64,000 bases of DNA from Angiostrongylus vasorum (GCA_018806985.1 JADANN010000458.1:248001-312000); one strand, 5' to 3'; numbered from the stretch's first letter, positions 11,553 through 24,824 are shown. Notes: generated by a model from the letters alone, not told the origin. Translations and numbers: made by a program.

Positions 11553-12765
11553 GCTAAGGACAACAACAGCCATTGGGCATAGAACACATAACTAGTTAGA
11601 ACTTGACTTATGCACGCTTAAATCATTTCGACGCAAAAGAAATACAGTTCATTTTCGATGGACTCATCAAAAGCGGACAGATGGGATATACTGTGGTATC
11701 CGCTGACAAAAAATCTGAAGCGTATTAAAAAAATGAGGACAAAGATCATACAGTAAGGTAGTCCGTTATGATGATGCATGTGGTGAGTGGTAAAACAATG
11801 TAATATCCTTCAAACGTATTTAATGATAGTCAATTTGGAGTGGATCGGTCATTCGTGCACAGCCACACTATTTTCAGATACTGCTTATGGGTAAGATTTC
11901 GGAACTTCCTGTAGGAAATACCAACAGATAGCGACAAGAAAAAAGACGATGAGTGATTGAAACCGAAAAACGTTCAAGAGATGGAAAGATTTCTGTTCCT
12001 TTCCTTCCAAACATTCTCAATTCCTGCGGGTTATGAAAAACGAAACTTGCTCAACATTCAATCGCGATGATGTCTTGGTAACCGGTTTCGCAGAATATTT
12101 ATTTTAAGCCCATTCCATACTACAGTTTTACTCATCACAACAACTGCAACGAGAAGAACAACTCACAGCCGTAAAGACGATCAAGATAGTCACCGGTTTC
12201 TGTCTTAAGGTAGGAAACATTGGTCCGGAACGTCTGCTACATTATTGGAGTTGAAATGCTGCTTATACATCCAATTTTCTTCGTACACACCTCATTCAAA
12301 CAGAGTTTTCAAAAGCTGTTAAACCACCTCCATTTACGGAACAATGCAAAATTGTTCTCTTCAGTGATTTACCATCTTATCGTACCGATAAAGTTCCACT
12401 AAGTTTCAAACTTTAATCTGCAAACTGCAAGTACGGTAGAACAGAGTACTCGCTGCGGGATACAGATCGGGATAGGCGGACGAATTTGTCTAAACAACGT
12501 CTCCTGTAAATTATTAAACGTAGAATAGAGTTTTCCTCGGCTGATGACTTTCACAACATATGTGTGGATATGGTTTGGAATGACTATAGCTCAGTGCAGA
12601 AAAAAACAAACAGCCGAAAAGAAAATGAGACATACATGGCTCATGACGACTAACTTGCCACGAAGAATATAAATCATGTACAATACCTACGTTGCCAAAT
12701 TGTTCAAATAAAGGTTTCAAAAAAGCTGTTACTGATATGCATACACTAAGCTATAACGGCTATTA
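11553..12765. other. No gene seen
   Basis: Unassigned AT-rich sequence; short open frames only, without splice context or recognisable protein. Confidence 0.4.
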
Positions 12766-12942
12766 GGGCGCGGTCTGGGAAGATAGCAGCGCTGGCTCGA
12801 TACCTCGATAAGCCACCCTGAGTCATTGTAAAGGCCAGATATGCATTCAATCACCTCCAAACGATGCTTAATGATGTCGAATGCACGGCGCATCCCTCAG
12901 GGATTGGTCAACGCCGGGAGCTTTATCCTTTCTAATAGCTAT
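12766..12942 (+). repeat. SINE-A copy, head missing
   Basis: Body and tail of SINE-A: GTCATTGTAAAGGCCAGATA, CAATCACCTCCAAACGATGC, TCAACGCCGGGAGCTTTATC. The tRNA-like head is absent. Confidence 0.8.
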
Positions 12943-15396
12943 TACAAGAAATACTGTACAGTTAACACCTAATTTCTGTAATGAACAAATAAAACACTTG
13001 TAGGCAAAAAGAGACTGTGATTAAATTAGTGCCCCATTACTAAATAGAAAATGAAGGAAAACGCATCAAAAATAATTCGAACTAGGCAGACCGCATCAAA
13101 ACCCACAAGGAGCGAAGAGGAAGGGGAGCGAATAAAAGGAAAAAAATTGAAGAAAAAGCATTCATTTACAACTACTCTTCAAGCGCAGACTAAGGAAATA
13201 GCTAAAGTGGGGCCCACGACATATACCACTACTACGATGTAGCTCGAAACTATTATTTTAACAGATCAGTATACAAAAAACGATGTCATACTATTCAAAG
13301 CTAGTGCTAGCTCCTAGATGGCTTGTCGCCTCACCATGACAGCGCTCCTGGGCGTCGAACGGTGAAGTGCAACAAGCTCTGCACACTAATGACTTAGTTA
13401 ATCAACGTGAGAAATAATTTAACAACTACGTTCGGAAATTCAAACAAGAACATTTTATTACTAAAAATTTTAGCCCTCCTGGATGAAAACCGTTTGAAAA
13501 GCATGCCTTCCTCCTATCCACAAAAGTCGTAACCGACTTTTGTTCCGACAAAGGAAGGTCGTAGCACGATTATCCTGGGTGTCCAGGAAGAAAACTTGTT
13601 AAACCAGCGAAATACTTTCGTAACGCAAATCCTCATACACCTTACGTAAAGCTTTAGACTAAAGAAAAAATGAAGTCATTGTGGTACATATAGCAGTATC
13701 AATTCAAATGAAGGAAAATTTTCCTTATAAATTTCCCCTTTGTAATCGACAAGAAGACTGGAATATCTGCAGTGTTCCGAAAAACTGTTTCTCTGCGAAA
13801 ACTCAATTTGACTAATATATTCAGACGGTGCAATGGAAGCGCAAGCGATCAAAACCAGAGTCCCACAGATGTTCTCAGGGGAACGCCGCGACACGAGCAT
13901 AGTTCGCGTTTACTTCAAGATTTGGATAAAGTTTATATATGAGCGGATGAATAATAATCACTGTTATTTCCATTTAAAAGTGTCCTTCGGTGAAAGGTAT
14001 GTGTGCGGCTGATCCGGATCTACCATGAAAGCTGATTCCGTTTATAGCTGAGTTGCCCGATATCCCAAGATATGTGTGGGGTTTATTTGCAGAGGGCAAG
14101 CGCCTCACACGTACTTCTCGGACACAACTGCACCCCTTGGCCAATCGATTTGTAGGACACGATCCGCACGCACGTGAGGGATACCTACGTGATCATAAGT
14201 GATGTCATGAGTACAGGGAAGTTGTAAGCCAATGCAGCGCGGCAGATATGAGAGCCCATTCCGCGAATGCGGTTATGACTTAAAAGATGTATCATAATTG
14301 ATGAATACTGCTCTACATTTGCTACGGTCGATAGAATTTGCATTTCTTTTACTTATCCAGCTTTCCAAGTTATAGTGTTGTTGGGAGCGCAGGTGTTCTA
14401 GTGAAGAATTGTTTGTGTCTGTTAAAAAATCGTCTACAAGCTAAAATTGATGGTGAATAGACTCCAGGTAACCAAGTATCCTCAGCAGCTGGAAATATTT
14501 GAAACCACACTGATGACGACTCCTGACTTCTCTATCATGAATGCATAATGTTACGATATGACTTAATAGGAGTGAAAACTTCTACAACCGATTTTTTCCA
14601 CTATTCTTGTGAGATGTTGGCTAAGCTTAAGTATATCTGAAAACCTTCTTCGAGTAACAGGTTATGAAGGTTGATAATCTTGTGATTCATTAATCTCACA
14701 GTTCATTGACCTTTGGTGGTCCAATATGATACTGGTTGTTTTGGTTGCCCCAGTTGATAAAAAGTAGATCATTCTCATGTAAGTCGCTACATCTTCTTAA
14801 AAAAACAATTTAGGTGTATAAGATTTCCATTTTGAACCCCAGCTAAGAATAGTTTCTTCATGAGTTTGACAAGTTGTTGACTAATCACAGTTTGGCCCCC
14901 ACAATGCCCCATCACTTTATCGTAGTTACTGGTAGATGTCGAACTGCGATGTATAGTGAGTTTCTTCCACACATCAGCGTCAGTTAGGATGAGTAGTTCG
15001 ACATTTCTACCTGAACATTCCGTTAACACTAAATCAATGTCATGGCGGATTCCACTAGTAAGCTCTTCGCGGTTAGCTCGTCGTCAACAATAGTTGAGAT
15101 TAAGAGTATTGAACCAAAAAAGTATGATGCCTTTGACGTCCCTCCCCCGCAATGGAGTCTTTGAGTGCAAGAAGGACAAATAATTTTAAGCGTGCGCGTA
15201 GAATTTACAATGCGATAATTAGCCGGAAGTAATGTAAATGGTTAAAGCCGTCTCTAGAATCCTCCAGCTGAGATTAAGTAATTTTGTAAACACTTTTTGA
15301 CAAGGAGCTACCTTTAGAAACCAACCGTTCAACTCCCTTCTTAAGCTTAGTGCTTTACGTCAAATACTGTTACATTTAACATGCAGCAGCCAGAAC
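12943..15396. other. No gene seen; one unassigned minus-strand ORF
   Basis: No repeat family recognised. The minus frame 15029-14787 encodes 80 residues with text such as LLILTDADVWKKLTIHRSS and GHCGGQTVISQQLVKLMKK. It reads like protein, possibly an element fragment, but I cannot name it and no splice partners were found. Confidence 0.35.
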
Positions 15397-15700
15397 GGGG
15401 CGCGTGTAGCGCAGTGGTCAGAGGCGCCGAGCAATACACATGGCATCGATCCCCGCGCCCAAGGCCTACCTACCTTGCCATTTCTCTAGGGTCGGCAGAC
15501 TGGTACCAGACCTCTTTATGAGTATAGCAACAGTGGCCCCTATACATCGACAGGCCACTGTGAGTCATTGTAAAGGTCAAATATGCATTCAAAAAAGGCC
15601 AGATATGCATTCAATCACATCCAGACGATGCTTAATGAAGTCCAATGCATGTCGCATCCCTAAGCGATTGATCAACGCCGAGAGTTTTATCCTTCTCGCT
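15397..15700 (+). repeat. SINE-A, best tRNA-like head
   Basis: Head with RNA polymerase III boxes: box A TAGCGCAGTGG at 15407-15417 and box B-like GGCATCGATCC at 15442-15452. Core follows (GGTCGGCAGACTGGTACCAG) and then the tail with TGCTTAATGAAGTCCAATGC. A piece of about 30 bp (AAGGTCAAATATGCATTCAA / AAGGCCAGATATGCATTCAA) is duplicated in tandem near 15570-15615. Confidence 0.9.
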
Positions 15701-16626
15701 TACCAGCCTGGACAAAAACATTTCTTTCGAATAATGGAATATCTTACACAACTAATAAAAACTACTACAGTTGTACACACTATGTATAACGTGCAGCGTT
15801 CTGTTAATTTGCCATAAATGTAGAGCATGGACAATTTATTTCAATTAAAGGGCGAGTTTAACACATTTATATAGTATGCACTAAATTCAATACATGTACT
15901 GCCGAAGACAACCTATCCTTTCCGCTCGTTTAAACAAACATTTATGGCTTGCGCCAAGCGACTAGAACTTCTTCAGGATGTAAGCAACTTCTGTAACGAT
16001 AGCGACTCCTGCAATTAATCGACAGACCGACTGAAAACGATGTAAAAAGCCGATTCGATGACTTATATGAATACTTCGACAGCTTGTACATCTGAATTTG
16101 GCGCCCCAAATCACAAATCCTTTTCTCTTGGTCGCAGCATTCGCTCATGAGGACAACTGCCACCTATAAGGTACGTATAATACTTAAGTGGCGACCACTT
16201 TCATCTATCTTGTAAGAAGGGTTAAGATAATTTTGTTCCACATGCGTACTCCGGTAAATCACAATGACGAAACACTTGTTGGATTCCTGAACTATGACGA
16301 CTAATTTGGTGTTGTTTGAGAGTAATACAGTTCAAAAGATATCCATCGGTATGTGAGTTGTGCTAGGGATTCCCTACGATGTTGAAGTGTCAGCTGACGT
16401 CCCACTTAGAGGCATAACACGTAGCCTTGACATTATTGAACCGGTCGAGTCCTTCAATACCTCTAGGGACAGCCCACACTGCTTTCGATAAGCTTCTGAA
16501 TTGGCCTTTCTCCTGTTATTCATCTACACCAAACTGCCTCGACAGATATTAAACTCTGCAACTATAGCCTCCTCCTTCAGTTCGTCCTTCATCCTACTAG
16601 TGATCATTTTTTTGTGAACAACGTCT
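15701..16626. other. No gene seen
   Basis: Unassigned sequence. A minus-strand frame at 16163-15942 has several TTGCAG/TTTCAG-type sites but no protein I recognise. Confidence 0.35.
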
Positions 16627-17017
16627 TCCCTCCCAACGGTTTACCGTCTCATCGTGACTAGGAGGTGTTCCTGGGTGTCGCGCTGCGATGCACAGCGAGT
16701 AGATTCATCCCCCTGGCAGAGTCACCCAAGCTGAGAAGGAGCTCGGGCGCTTCCATTAGAAAGCCCAGCTATGAGTAAACCAAAACCAGGATCCACCACC
16801 GTACTGGTATCAAACAGTCGCATGGTGGCAAAACTCTCTCTGATCCACAAGGGCGGCGACTGACTGTGGTGGTGACGAGCTAGGACAGACTTTGCCCAGG
16901 CTGTCCTCGGGACTCCAAGGAACCACAATGGCTGAACCAGCAAATCTCCGAAGAATGGAAATTATGCTGCAGTCCACACAACCAGTGAAGACCGGCCATC
17001 CAAGTAAGTATCCAAGC
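16627..17017 (+). repeat. R1 repeat, full length
   Basis: Starts CCTCCCAACGGTTTACCG, contains GGATCCACCACCGTACTGGT and GGTGGTGACGAGCTAGGACA, ends GGCCATCCAAGTAAGTATCC. Open frames across it are repeat-borne, not genes. Confidence 0.9.
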
Positions 17018-17581
17018 AAACAACGTCTTCTTTGTCTATTCACACTATTACTGTTCCCTTAGGTCTTGAAACATTGTCAATGTCTCAATAACATATCTCG
17101 AAGAGAAGAAAAAATTGAGGTTTATCAGCGATTGTTCATAGACTGATGTGTACTTTTTGACACTATATACACATTGTGTCATTCAAGTCACTGCGCTGCA
17201 GGGTTTGGCGAAAAATCATCGACTCCTGTTAGCTTCTATGTAAACATCTAAAATGTATATGAAAAGTCAAACTTCTATGTGGGACCTGCTGACTATGTGC
17301 AAAAAAGTGTAAGGATTTCTGGTTTAGGTTGTACACGCAAAGGAATAAACTGGTAAATTGGAGGTTTGAGATTGCAAAGATGACAAATACTTTTGAAGAC
17401 AATTAAACACCAGCGAACGTTAAACAGAACAGGAACTGAGGATCGTTTTCAAAAAATTCACTGTATGGTGCAAGATGAACGTGCAATTTGTGGACGCACA
17501 GCCGTTCCAAATACAATCAGTACCTTTGGTGACGTTGATTACCCCACTATACTTAAGTCACCACTATACTTACTTAGTTGA
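17018..17581. other. No gene seen
   Basis: Unassigned spacer between two R1 copies in opposite orientation. Confidence 0.4.
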
Positions 17582-17957
17582 TACATGAATGGCCCGTCCT
17601 CACTGGTTGTGCGGACCCCAGCATAATCTCCATTATTCGAAGATTTGCTGGTTAAGCCATCGTGGTTCCCTGCAGTCCTGAGGTCAACCTGGCCAAAGTC
17701 TGCCCCAGGTCTTCACCACCACAGGCGGTCGCAACCTTTGTTGATCAGAGGGAGATTTACCACTATGCGACTTTGATACCAGGACGGTGGTGGACCCTGG
17801 TATTGGTTTACTCTTAGCTAGGCTTCCTGATGGAAACGCCGGGCTCCTTCTCAGCTTGGGAGACCCTGCCGGCGGGACCAGTCCCCGCTGTACATCGCAG
17901 TCCGACTCCCAGGAACACCTCCCAGCCATGATGAGGCGGTAAACCGTTGGGAGGAGA
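17582..17957 (-). repeat. R1 repeat, full length
   Basis: Reverse-orientation R1: tail GGCCCGTCCTCACTGGTTGT on the plus strand at about 17591, head AACCGTTGGGAGG at 17943-17955. Confidence 0.9.
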
Positions 17958-18687
17958 CTCCTATATTAGAATTTTTTGCAAAGTTCCTTAGTGGTTTATA
18001 ATTTCATATTCTCGCAAAGTATCCATAAGTGCATAAGTGTCACGAAGTACAGCAAGACTGGCAAACTTGTCCCAGAAACTGTTTTTAGTAAAATTTGAAG
18101 CGTAAGAACAGTTCCTCTAGTGCGACCTATGGGCCACAGATCTGTGTTCGATAAGCTATCGAATAAAACCAATAGTTGTCACAAAAAAAGCTTTGGACGG
18201 CAAAATAAAACACCGAAAACAGAATGCATCGTATAGAACCATACCGCCTATATTGGGCGCCAACATGTGATTGTGTGCAATGAGCATCGTCAGTTATAGT
18301 TTTTGTCAGAGTTACAACATAACTGTATCACGAATTTCCTCCTCCTACATAGAAGACCTGACCCTCCTATCATTTTTTTCACTACTCAGCACGACCGGTT
18401 TTGAACGATCCATCTTATTCGACAGTGACAGGCATCCTTGCTATTTGAATGCTGCTCGAGTGTCCATATGACGTTATTGATCACTCAATATATTCGTCGA
18501 CAACGCCAGCTGTGACATATTTGAACTATTAAACATCATTTTCAGCTACATATGAGAAAATGGGCAAATTCCGGATGCATTCGCACCAAGTCCAAATTGC
18601 AGAAACCTAGAGACCTCATGCAACAACGTAGCGAATATGCCCTTCCAACTTAATCTTTGGTAATGTTAAAGAATACTTTTCCATGTA
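17958..18687. other. No gene seen
   Basis: Unassigned AT-rich sequence. Confidence 0.4.
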
Positions 18688-18982
18688 TTTTAAGACTGTT
18701 CAGCTTACATGAGGTTGTTATGAAATCTTTCTTCGGCAGACGTTTCGACTTCTTCTTCGTCTTCAGAGCCGATTTATCAAAGTCGAGTGTCCACATCCGT
18801 TCGTTCACGCGATTCGGTTCACCGTGGTTGTGTCGAGTTAAGTTTTCTGGAGTGGACTCGGACTCGTGAGATTTTCATCTGCACAGTGTTCCACTCTAGA
18901 AGATCCGAATTTACACGACTACGCGGATAACTGCGGACAGAAGACGAGGTAAGAACCTCGTGCAAGCTGAACAATCCTAAAA
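18688..18982. mobile_element. Inverted-pair element 3
   Basis: Outer ends are inverted: TGTTCAGCTTACATGAGGTT (about 18697) against the complement of AACCTCGTGCAAGCTGAACA (about 18954). Near the left arm, GACGTTTCGACTTCTTCTTC and GTCTTCAGAGCCG resemble the hammerhead block of the other elements, but stem II does not pair. Confidence 0.65.
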
Positions 18983-19285
18983 CGTACCAAACAAGAGTAT
19001 TCTACAAAGCAAATTCGGTATTCATGCGCATCGCCTCGACCGAACATTTTCCTCGTGTTGGTAGAAAATCAAGCACCTAATGCAGCGATACGAATAGTTG
19101 GGTTAAAGATAGCGTTAAAAAGTCGTAAATCACAAATTGCAAATAAAACCTCACTGACAGGCCGGAGGGAATGTGCGATCAAAGTGAACATGTTCTCATA
19201 ACAAGATCTGATAATGCAATGATTACTTCAAGACTGAAATTATCGGATCAACTCAAGAAAAATAATATGTGCCTATCATTATTCG
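18983..19285. other. No gene seen
   Basis: Short unassigned spacer before an R1 copy. Confidence 0.4.
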
Positions 19286-19655
19286 CTCTCAACGGTTTAC
19301 CGCCCCATTGTGGTTGGGAGGGTTTTTTTGTGTATAGGGGCTGTGATGCACAGCTGGGTGATTCACTACCTTAGCAAGTCCTCCCAAGCTAAGAACAAGA
19401 CCAGAGTTCTCATCTGGAAGCCCAGCTAAGAGTAATCCAGTACCAGGATCCATCACCGTCCTAGTATCAAACTAGTCGCATTGTAGCAAATCTCCCTGTG
19501 ATCCAAAAGGGCTGCGACTGCCTGTGGTGGTGCTGAACTGGGGCAGATTTTGGCGAGGCTGCCCTCGGGACTGCAGGGAACCACAAGGGGCTGAGATAGC
19601 AAATCTCCAAAGAATGGAGATTGTGTTGAGGCCTGCAGCAAGTATCCAAGTAGGT
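19286..19655 (+). repeat. R1 repeat
   Basis: Starts CTCAACGGTTTACCGCCCCA, ends GCAAGTATCCAAGTAGGTAA. The tail GAATGGAGATTGTGTTGAGG keeps the LINE-like end. Confidence 0.88.
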
Positions 19656-19879
19656 AAGTAAGTACCACTACTCCAGGCGATAAATCTCCTTTAAATAATG
19701 TTCACCAAAGATCACAGGCCTAGCATAGGTACAGTGATATCACACGGATTGTTGGGTATAGTGCGAACAGTCCCGAACATCCTTTAGATATAAACGAAGA
19801 ACGAGCAAGACAAACTAGTAAAAATTATTGCTAGCTACGTACTACCTACTGTTTTTTGATGGCAGGGTATATTGCGAAA

Positions 19880-19991
19880 TATAACTTTAAGGAAGCTGAG
19901 ATATTTGCAAAGCTCTGGACCGCAGGTGCCTATGCCTATAGGCACCTGCGGTCCAGAGTTTTGCAAATATCTCAGCTTCGTTAAAGTTATT
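19880..19991. repeat. Repeat C, long perfect-type hairpin
   Basis: Two arms of about 54 bp (ATAACTTTAAGGAAGCTGAG... and its complement) meet at CGCAGGTGCCTAT-GCCT-ATAGGCACCTGCG, a 4-base loop. Only a few mismatches are seen. It is a foldback version of repeat C, whose linear copies keep the same arm. Confidence 0.92.
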
Positions 19992-21235
19992 ATTGCTAGC
20001 ATTGAAATTCATGTTAAATGCAAAAAGTAAACAAACCCTAGAGGACCAGAAAGGAAGTTTCGAAACTAGTAAATCGAACACAGGATGATTCATTTCGATT
20101 TCGCAACGAACAAGCTGGACAGCATGGATGTAAGAAATGTCAGACGATCAATACTCGCAGCGAATGCAGTGCGCGATGACGTCACAAATATGACGACACT
20201 GCCAACACTGGATGAAATCCTAGTAACAGGAACTAGTGAGCATCAAGACAGCACAATCCGCTTGTTAGTGGCAGGTTTACCTGTCTAACAACTGATAAGG
20301 TGTTATCAGAATCAACTTCGTGAACAGCCATGGTGGTAAAAACACGCCTACAACATACGGAAACCAAGACGGAAACACTAACGCTGGGAAAGCTACGTTT
20401 GATGCTGGTGAACTCGGATATCATCAGCAAAGTCATTTCTGCGGTGAAGTGGACGTAATGTGTGTGTGTTTAAACGACGTCCTGGTCGTAAATACACCAT
20501 TCGCCGCGGCGGTTAAGTGGTTAAGACTGGAAATCAGGGACACCCATCTTTCATAAGGAGTTCTCGTTGATCTCGGCGCTATTGCTGATTTTGGATAGGC
20601 AGAGACGAAGAGTTGATGTGTTCTAGTGGTTTTTGCTACCACATATCCATTCCCGAGACAAAGTCGCTCTGAGGATCTAGTAGCTTATCAAAAACAAGAA
20701 AGAAAATCCGTAGTGGTATTTGTAAAACATGAGTGAAATCGGGGTTATGATTGGAACAGAGCGATGCTATGCAAGACTGCTTGTGAGAAGGCTCCTGGTC
20801 AATGCCATGAAGCGATCAAGAAACAAAGGCACTTTCCGAATAGCCGCCTCAAACCATTCGATCGATATGAGGTGAAGCACGACTGGCTGGTGGGAAGAGG
20901 AGAGAAGGTCCATGCAATCATGCAAGAGGAACAAACGGCCTCGCGATGGAGGGAGACGAGGGAATAGAGCAGAACAACTCAACCGAACAAAGAGTGGCCT
21001 GAGAAGTTCTATATATTAAACTATGAACTTCATGATGAGTCCTTCGTACTTTCTTTCTCCATCAAATGGCTATCTTAAATGGAACGGTAGGAAGAGATTT
21101 TCGCTGATACCGTACTTATTCCTCTGGAAGCTCTTACAGTAAACTTTTCGGGAATGTTAATTTGAAAAGTGTTTGGAAAACAGGAAGTTGTACGGACAAG
21201 AGTTGCAAACACAGGCCTGCAGTAATACCCACTAT
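19992..21235. other. No gene assigned
   Basis: Several overlapping open frames on both strands (20085-20642, 20764-20982), none with a family I recognise or with splice structure. Confidence 0.3.
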
Positions 21236-21625
21236 ATACTTGGATATTTGGATGGCCCATGTGCTCACTGGTTGTACTGCTCCCACCATAATCTCCATCT
21301 CTGGGAGCTTTGCTGGTTTAGCCGTTGTGGTTCCCTGGAGTCTAGGTCAGCCAAGCCAAAGTCTGCCCCAGGTCGTCACCACCAGTGGGGTCGCAGCACT
21401 TGTGGATCAGAACGAGATTTGCCACTATGCGACTAGTTTGGTACCATGACGGTAGTGGATCCTGGCACTGGTTTACTCCTAGCTAGGCTTCCTGAAGGAA
21501 ACGCCGGAGTGCTTCTCAGCTTGGAAGGTCCTGCCAGGAGAATGAATCCCTCTGCTGTACATCGCAGCCCGACACCCACGAACACCTCCTAGCCACGATG
21601 AGGCGGTAAACCGTTAGGAGGAATA
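21236..21625 (-). repeat. R1 repeat
   Basis: Reverse R1: GATGGCCCATGTGCTCACTG at the tail end, GGATCCTGGCACTGGTTTAC in the middle, AAACCGTTAGGAGG at the head end. Confidence 0.9.
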
Positions 21626-21638
21626 ATACTACACACAT

Positions 21639-21639
<1 letters not shown>

Positions 21640-21684
<45 letters not shown>
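21640..21684. repeat. (TA)n microsatellite
   Basis: About 45 bp of pure TA directly after an R1 head; further TATATACATA tracts follow near 21770-21800. Confidence 0.9.
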
Positions 21685-21686
<2 letters not shown>

Positions 21687-21799
21687 CATATTTACTTTTC
21701 GAGTGTTTGCTTTGCTGCAGAAAGCTTCTCTGTTGCAGCTTTTGCAATTATTTGGCAAATTATATGAGTGTTATATATACATATATACATATATATATT

Positions 21800-22115
21800 T
21801 ATATAGAGAATGAGCTGTGCCCAAAGTAGCCACGAGCTTCGACACAGCTCAATCTCTTTTGGAATCCTTCTGAGATCGAATGCTGGTACCAGACTTATCT
21901 GATACCTAAGCGCTCACTCCATGTGAGAACATCCAACACGCTATATCAGGATGCTGGAGAATTGACTCAACGTCATTCAACGACATTCATGACTAATACG
22001 GAAATCCTCAAGCAACTACACTAACCTCGCTTTGCAAACAGCTATCGAAGAGCTTTATGAATGGTGGATGCGAGAAAACGAGATCGAATGCAAGTGCCGA
22101 GATCTGCACATTGTA
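21800..22115 (+). repeat. SINE-B copy, head degraded
   Basis: Body blocks GAATGCTGGTACCAGACTTA, CATTCAACGACATTCATGAC, GGAAATCCTCAAGCAAC and GGTGGATGCGAGAAAACGAG in SINE-B order. The polymerase III boxes are not readable. Confidence 0.75.
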
Positions 22116-22324
22116 ATACATATGATGTCCGACCATGTAAAAAAAATACTTTGTATCACTTATAGAAGTTGACCAAATACCAAGAACAATATGATCTGAT
22201 GGTGCACCAGTTTTTCCATCATATACAACAGTGGGATGTCTCCTAAACCATGAAAAAATGCAGAACAAGGGGAAGGGAGTTAGGGGGATTGGCACTTAAG
22301 ATGTGAAGGAAAACACTTTCATTT

Positions 22325-24330
22325 TAACAAGTTGGCCATTGGAAAGATGCCGTTCTCGATAACACGATCGGCTCATTCAACATCTTCACAACAGCGCTAT
22401 GAAAGCTGAGAGTTCGAAAATCACCAAGAGACATCTTTTTCCAGAAGCACTCGGGCTTATACGCCGGCGTGGAATCGAGCGATCTACAGGAAACTATCAG
22501 TAGACGTCCAAACTGGCAAAGCAATGCATACAAGCAAAAGCAGATCTGAAAGGGAGAGAAGCAGCAGTAAAGGTCGAAATTGCAGAGGCTGGGAACGCAA
22601 AACCCACCGAAACTTCGCCAGTTATAAAACCAAGATGTCTGCACTTCGACACCCAAATGGAACAGCTAAAGCTCCCAGCAAGGCAATGGAAAAACCATTC
22701 ACGGTTGCTACTCAGACCTCTTCAGTAGCCACGTCATCCTGTCCTCATATGAAATAAAGGAGGATTGATATGTTGTACTACCCGTTCTCTCTCCCCAAAT
22801 CAGATATGCTATTTCGTCGGTGGAAAATCGAACTATACCATGTCCGGACAGGATAGGAGCTGAGCACCTGAAGAACCACCTCCAGTCCACAGAAACATAC
22901 TCGTTCAGCTCTTCACATGCTACTTGTCTAAATGCAAGGTCCTTATTCAGTGGAAGACCAGTAAGGTCGTACTATCGTTCAAGAAAGGTGACCTCCATGA
23001 CATCGTCAGTTATCGCCCAATCTGCTTCCTGCTTATCGTCTACAACCTTTTCATCCGTGTCGCCCTAAACACGATTGGCAGAGCACTGGACGAAGACCAG
23101 CCATGTGAGCAAGCAGGGGTTTCCGAAAGGATTCAGCTTGACGGACCCATATCCGCACAATAATAAGACTGATTGAAGTACCGCGATACTTCAAGAGATC
23201 GCGCTGACTCAGTTCCATTTATTTAAAGGCTTTTGAATCAGTTGAGATAAAAGCCGTTATGGAAGCCCTAGACAATGAGAGAGTCCCTACTCAGCATGTA
23301 AAGATTCTTCGTGGGCTGTATGAGAACATCAATTATCAACATATCCACAACAATATTAACACCAACGTCAAAAGAGGAATTAGGCAAGGCGATACCATCT
23401 CGCCAAAATTATTTACAGCCACTCTCGAAAACGTCATGCGAACATTGGAATGGGACAAAATTGGAGTGAAAATCAATGATCGGCAACCACACTATCTTCG
23501 TATCGCTGATGATATCGTTCTCATAACGTCAAACATTAGCCAAGCGGAACGAATGCTTGCCAGCTTGTGATGAGGCCTGTGGAAAAATTAGTTCTCGACT
23601 TTACCTCACAAAAACGATGTTCATGAGGAACGAATTTGTGACGTATCCCCCATTCAGGCTTAACGAAACAAATATCTCGGAGTACTCCAGCTACGTCTCT
23701 CAAGAGCGGAAATCAACACGATGAGTGATTGAACTCCCAGAACTGTGCAGGGAGGAAATGAGCAGCTTGGAGAGCCTCCAAGAGCATCGAGTATGTAGAG
23801 AGGAGAACAAGAACACCCGATTCCATGCCCACGTCTTCGACACCACGATACTTCCTGTCTTAACGTATGTATCAGAAACTTGGTTGCTGCATAAGCATGA
23901 TGAAAGATCTCTCAGTGTTATTGAGGCGTGCAGTAGAAAGGATAATGATAGGAATGTCTCGTATCACATAAGTGTGGGAAAGGATTCGAAGCTCCGACCT
24001 GCGTTCACGGTCAAAAATCAAGAATACCGTTCTATACGCCAAGCGGTCGAAGACAAGGTGGGGCGGAACGTAATCCCCCATTAGCGACAACCGATGGACA
24101 AGGGCCGTTGATGACTGGATTCCTCGGGATGTCAAACGTACTGCAGGAACACCATCGACCCACCGGTTCGGGTTCTTCATGAAAATCCTAGAAGAAAGAT
24201 ATGATGCTCAACGAGTCCCTACAGCGAGTAGAACGCACTGGGTTATTGCTCGCGACATGGAAAAAAGTGGAATATTTACTGGCGCACACTCGACTCACTT
24301 GTCTACCAACGACACGACAAGTGATAAAGG
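22325..24330 (+). pseudogene. RTE-type LINE, 5'-truncated, decayed reverse transcriptase
   Basis: The endonuclease part is missing. From about 22510 the linker region of the ORF reads in pieces, then reverse transcriptase: VVLSFKKGDLHDIVSYRPIC (about 22960), RALDEDQPCEQAG, VKRGIRQGDTISPKLFTATL (about 23370) and YLRIADDIVLIT (about 23500), where the catalytic DD pair survives but the preceding Phe is Ile. The thumb and tail follow in shifting frames (LPVLTYVSETWLLHKH; RRTLDSL near 24290). Multiple stops and frameshifts make it inactive. Confidence 0.88.
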
Positions 24331-24824
24331 AGAAGTGAGAGGATCTACAGAAAAAAACAAAGAGTAATTAATTATTTCAGAGGTTCTTTTTAAAGATAAA
24401 AAAAGATGATGGGCTAAGAAGTCTATGGAAGATAAATTTCCAGAAGTGGAAAAAAAGCTACTGATAAGTGGCGTCGTCTTCAAAGCGTAGTTTTCTCGAC
24501 AGATTTACAAAATGGCAAAGACGGAAACAGAAAATATATCATGCCTTGTATGGAATATATTTAGAAGACACACGTACATTTCCTCAAGATCTAATAACTA
24601 CTGTGCGACGTATTTCTGTAGTTTTCTTATTAAAATGCGATTCGCTTAGAAATGAAAAATCGCTGATTTTGTTTACCGCCTATTTCCAACAAATTATGCA
24701 TTTCCAATGAAATTGAAAAGTGGTTGTGTTTCAACATTCCTTTATCAACATTCATTCACGATAAAAAAACCGGAAGAACTAAGTAAAAGAAATTCCCACA
24801 TTAAATTTGATAGTTACCTTTCAA
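24331..24824. other. No gene seen
   Basis: Unassigned sequence between two RTE fragments. Confidence 0.4.

Noticed and set aside
15397..15470. tRNA gene
   Set aside because: Same reason: box A and a box B-like motif lead directly into the SINE-A core and tail.
16722..17043. Minus-strand open frames as genes
   Set aside because: They lie within an R1 copy, and the same translations appear at the other R1 copies.
22324..22890. Minus-strand open frames in the RTE region
   Set aside because: The plus strand carries the RTE reading; the minus frames are shadows.
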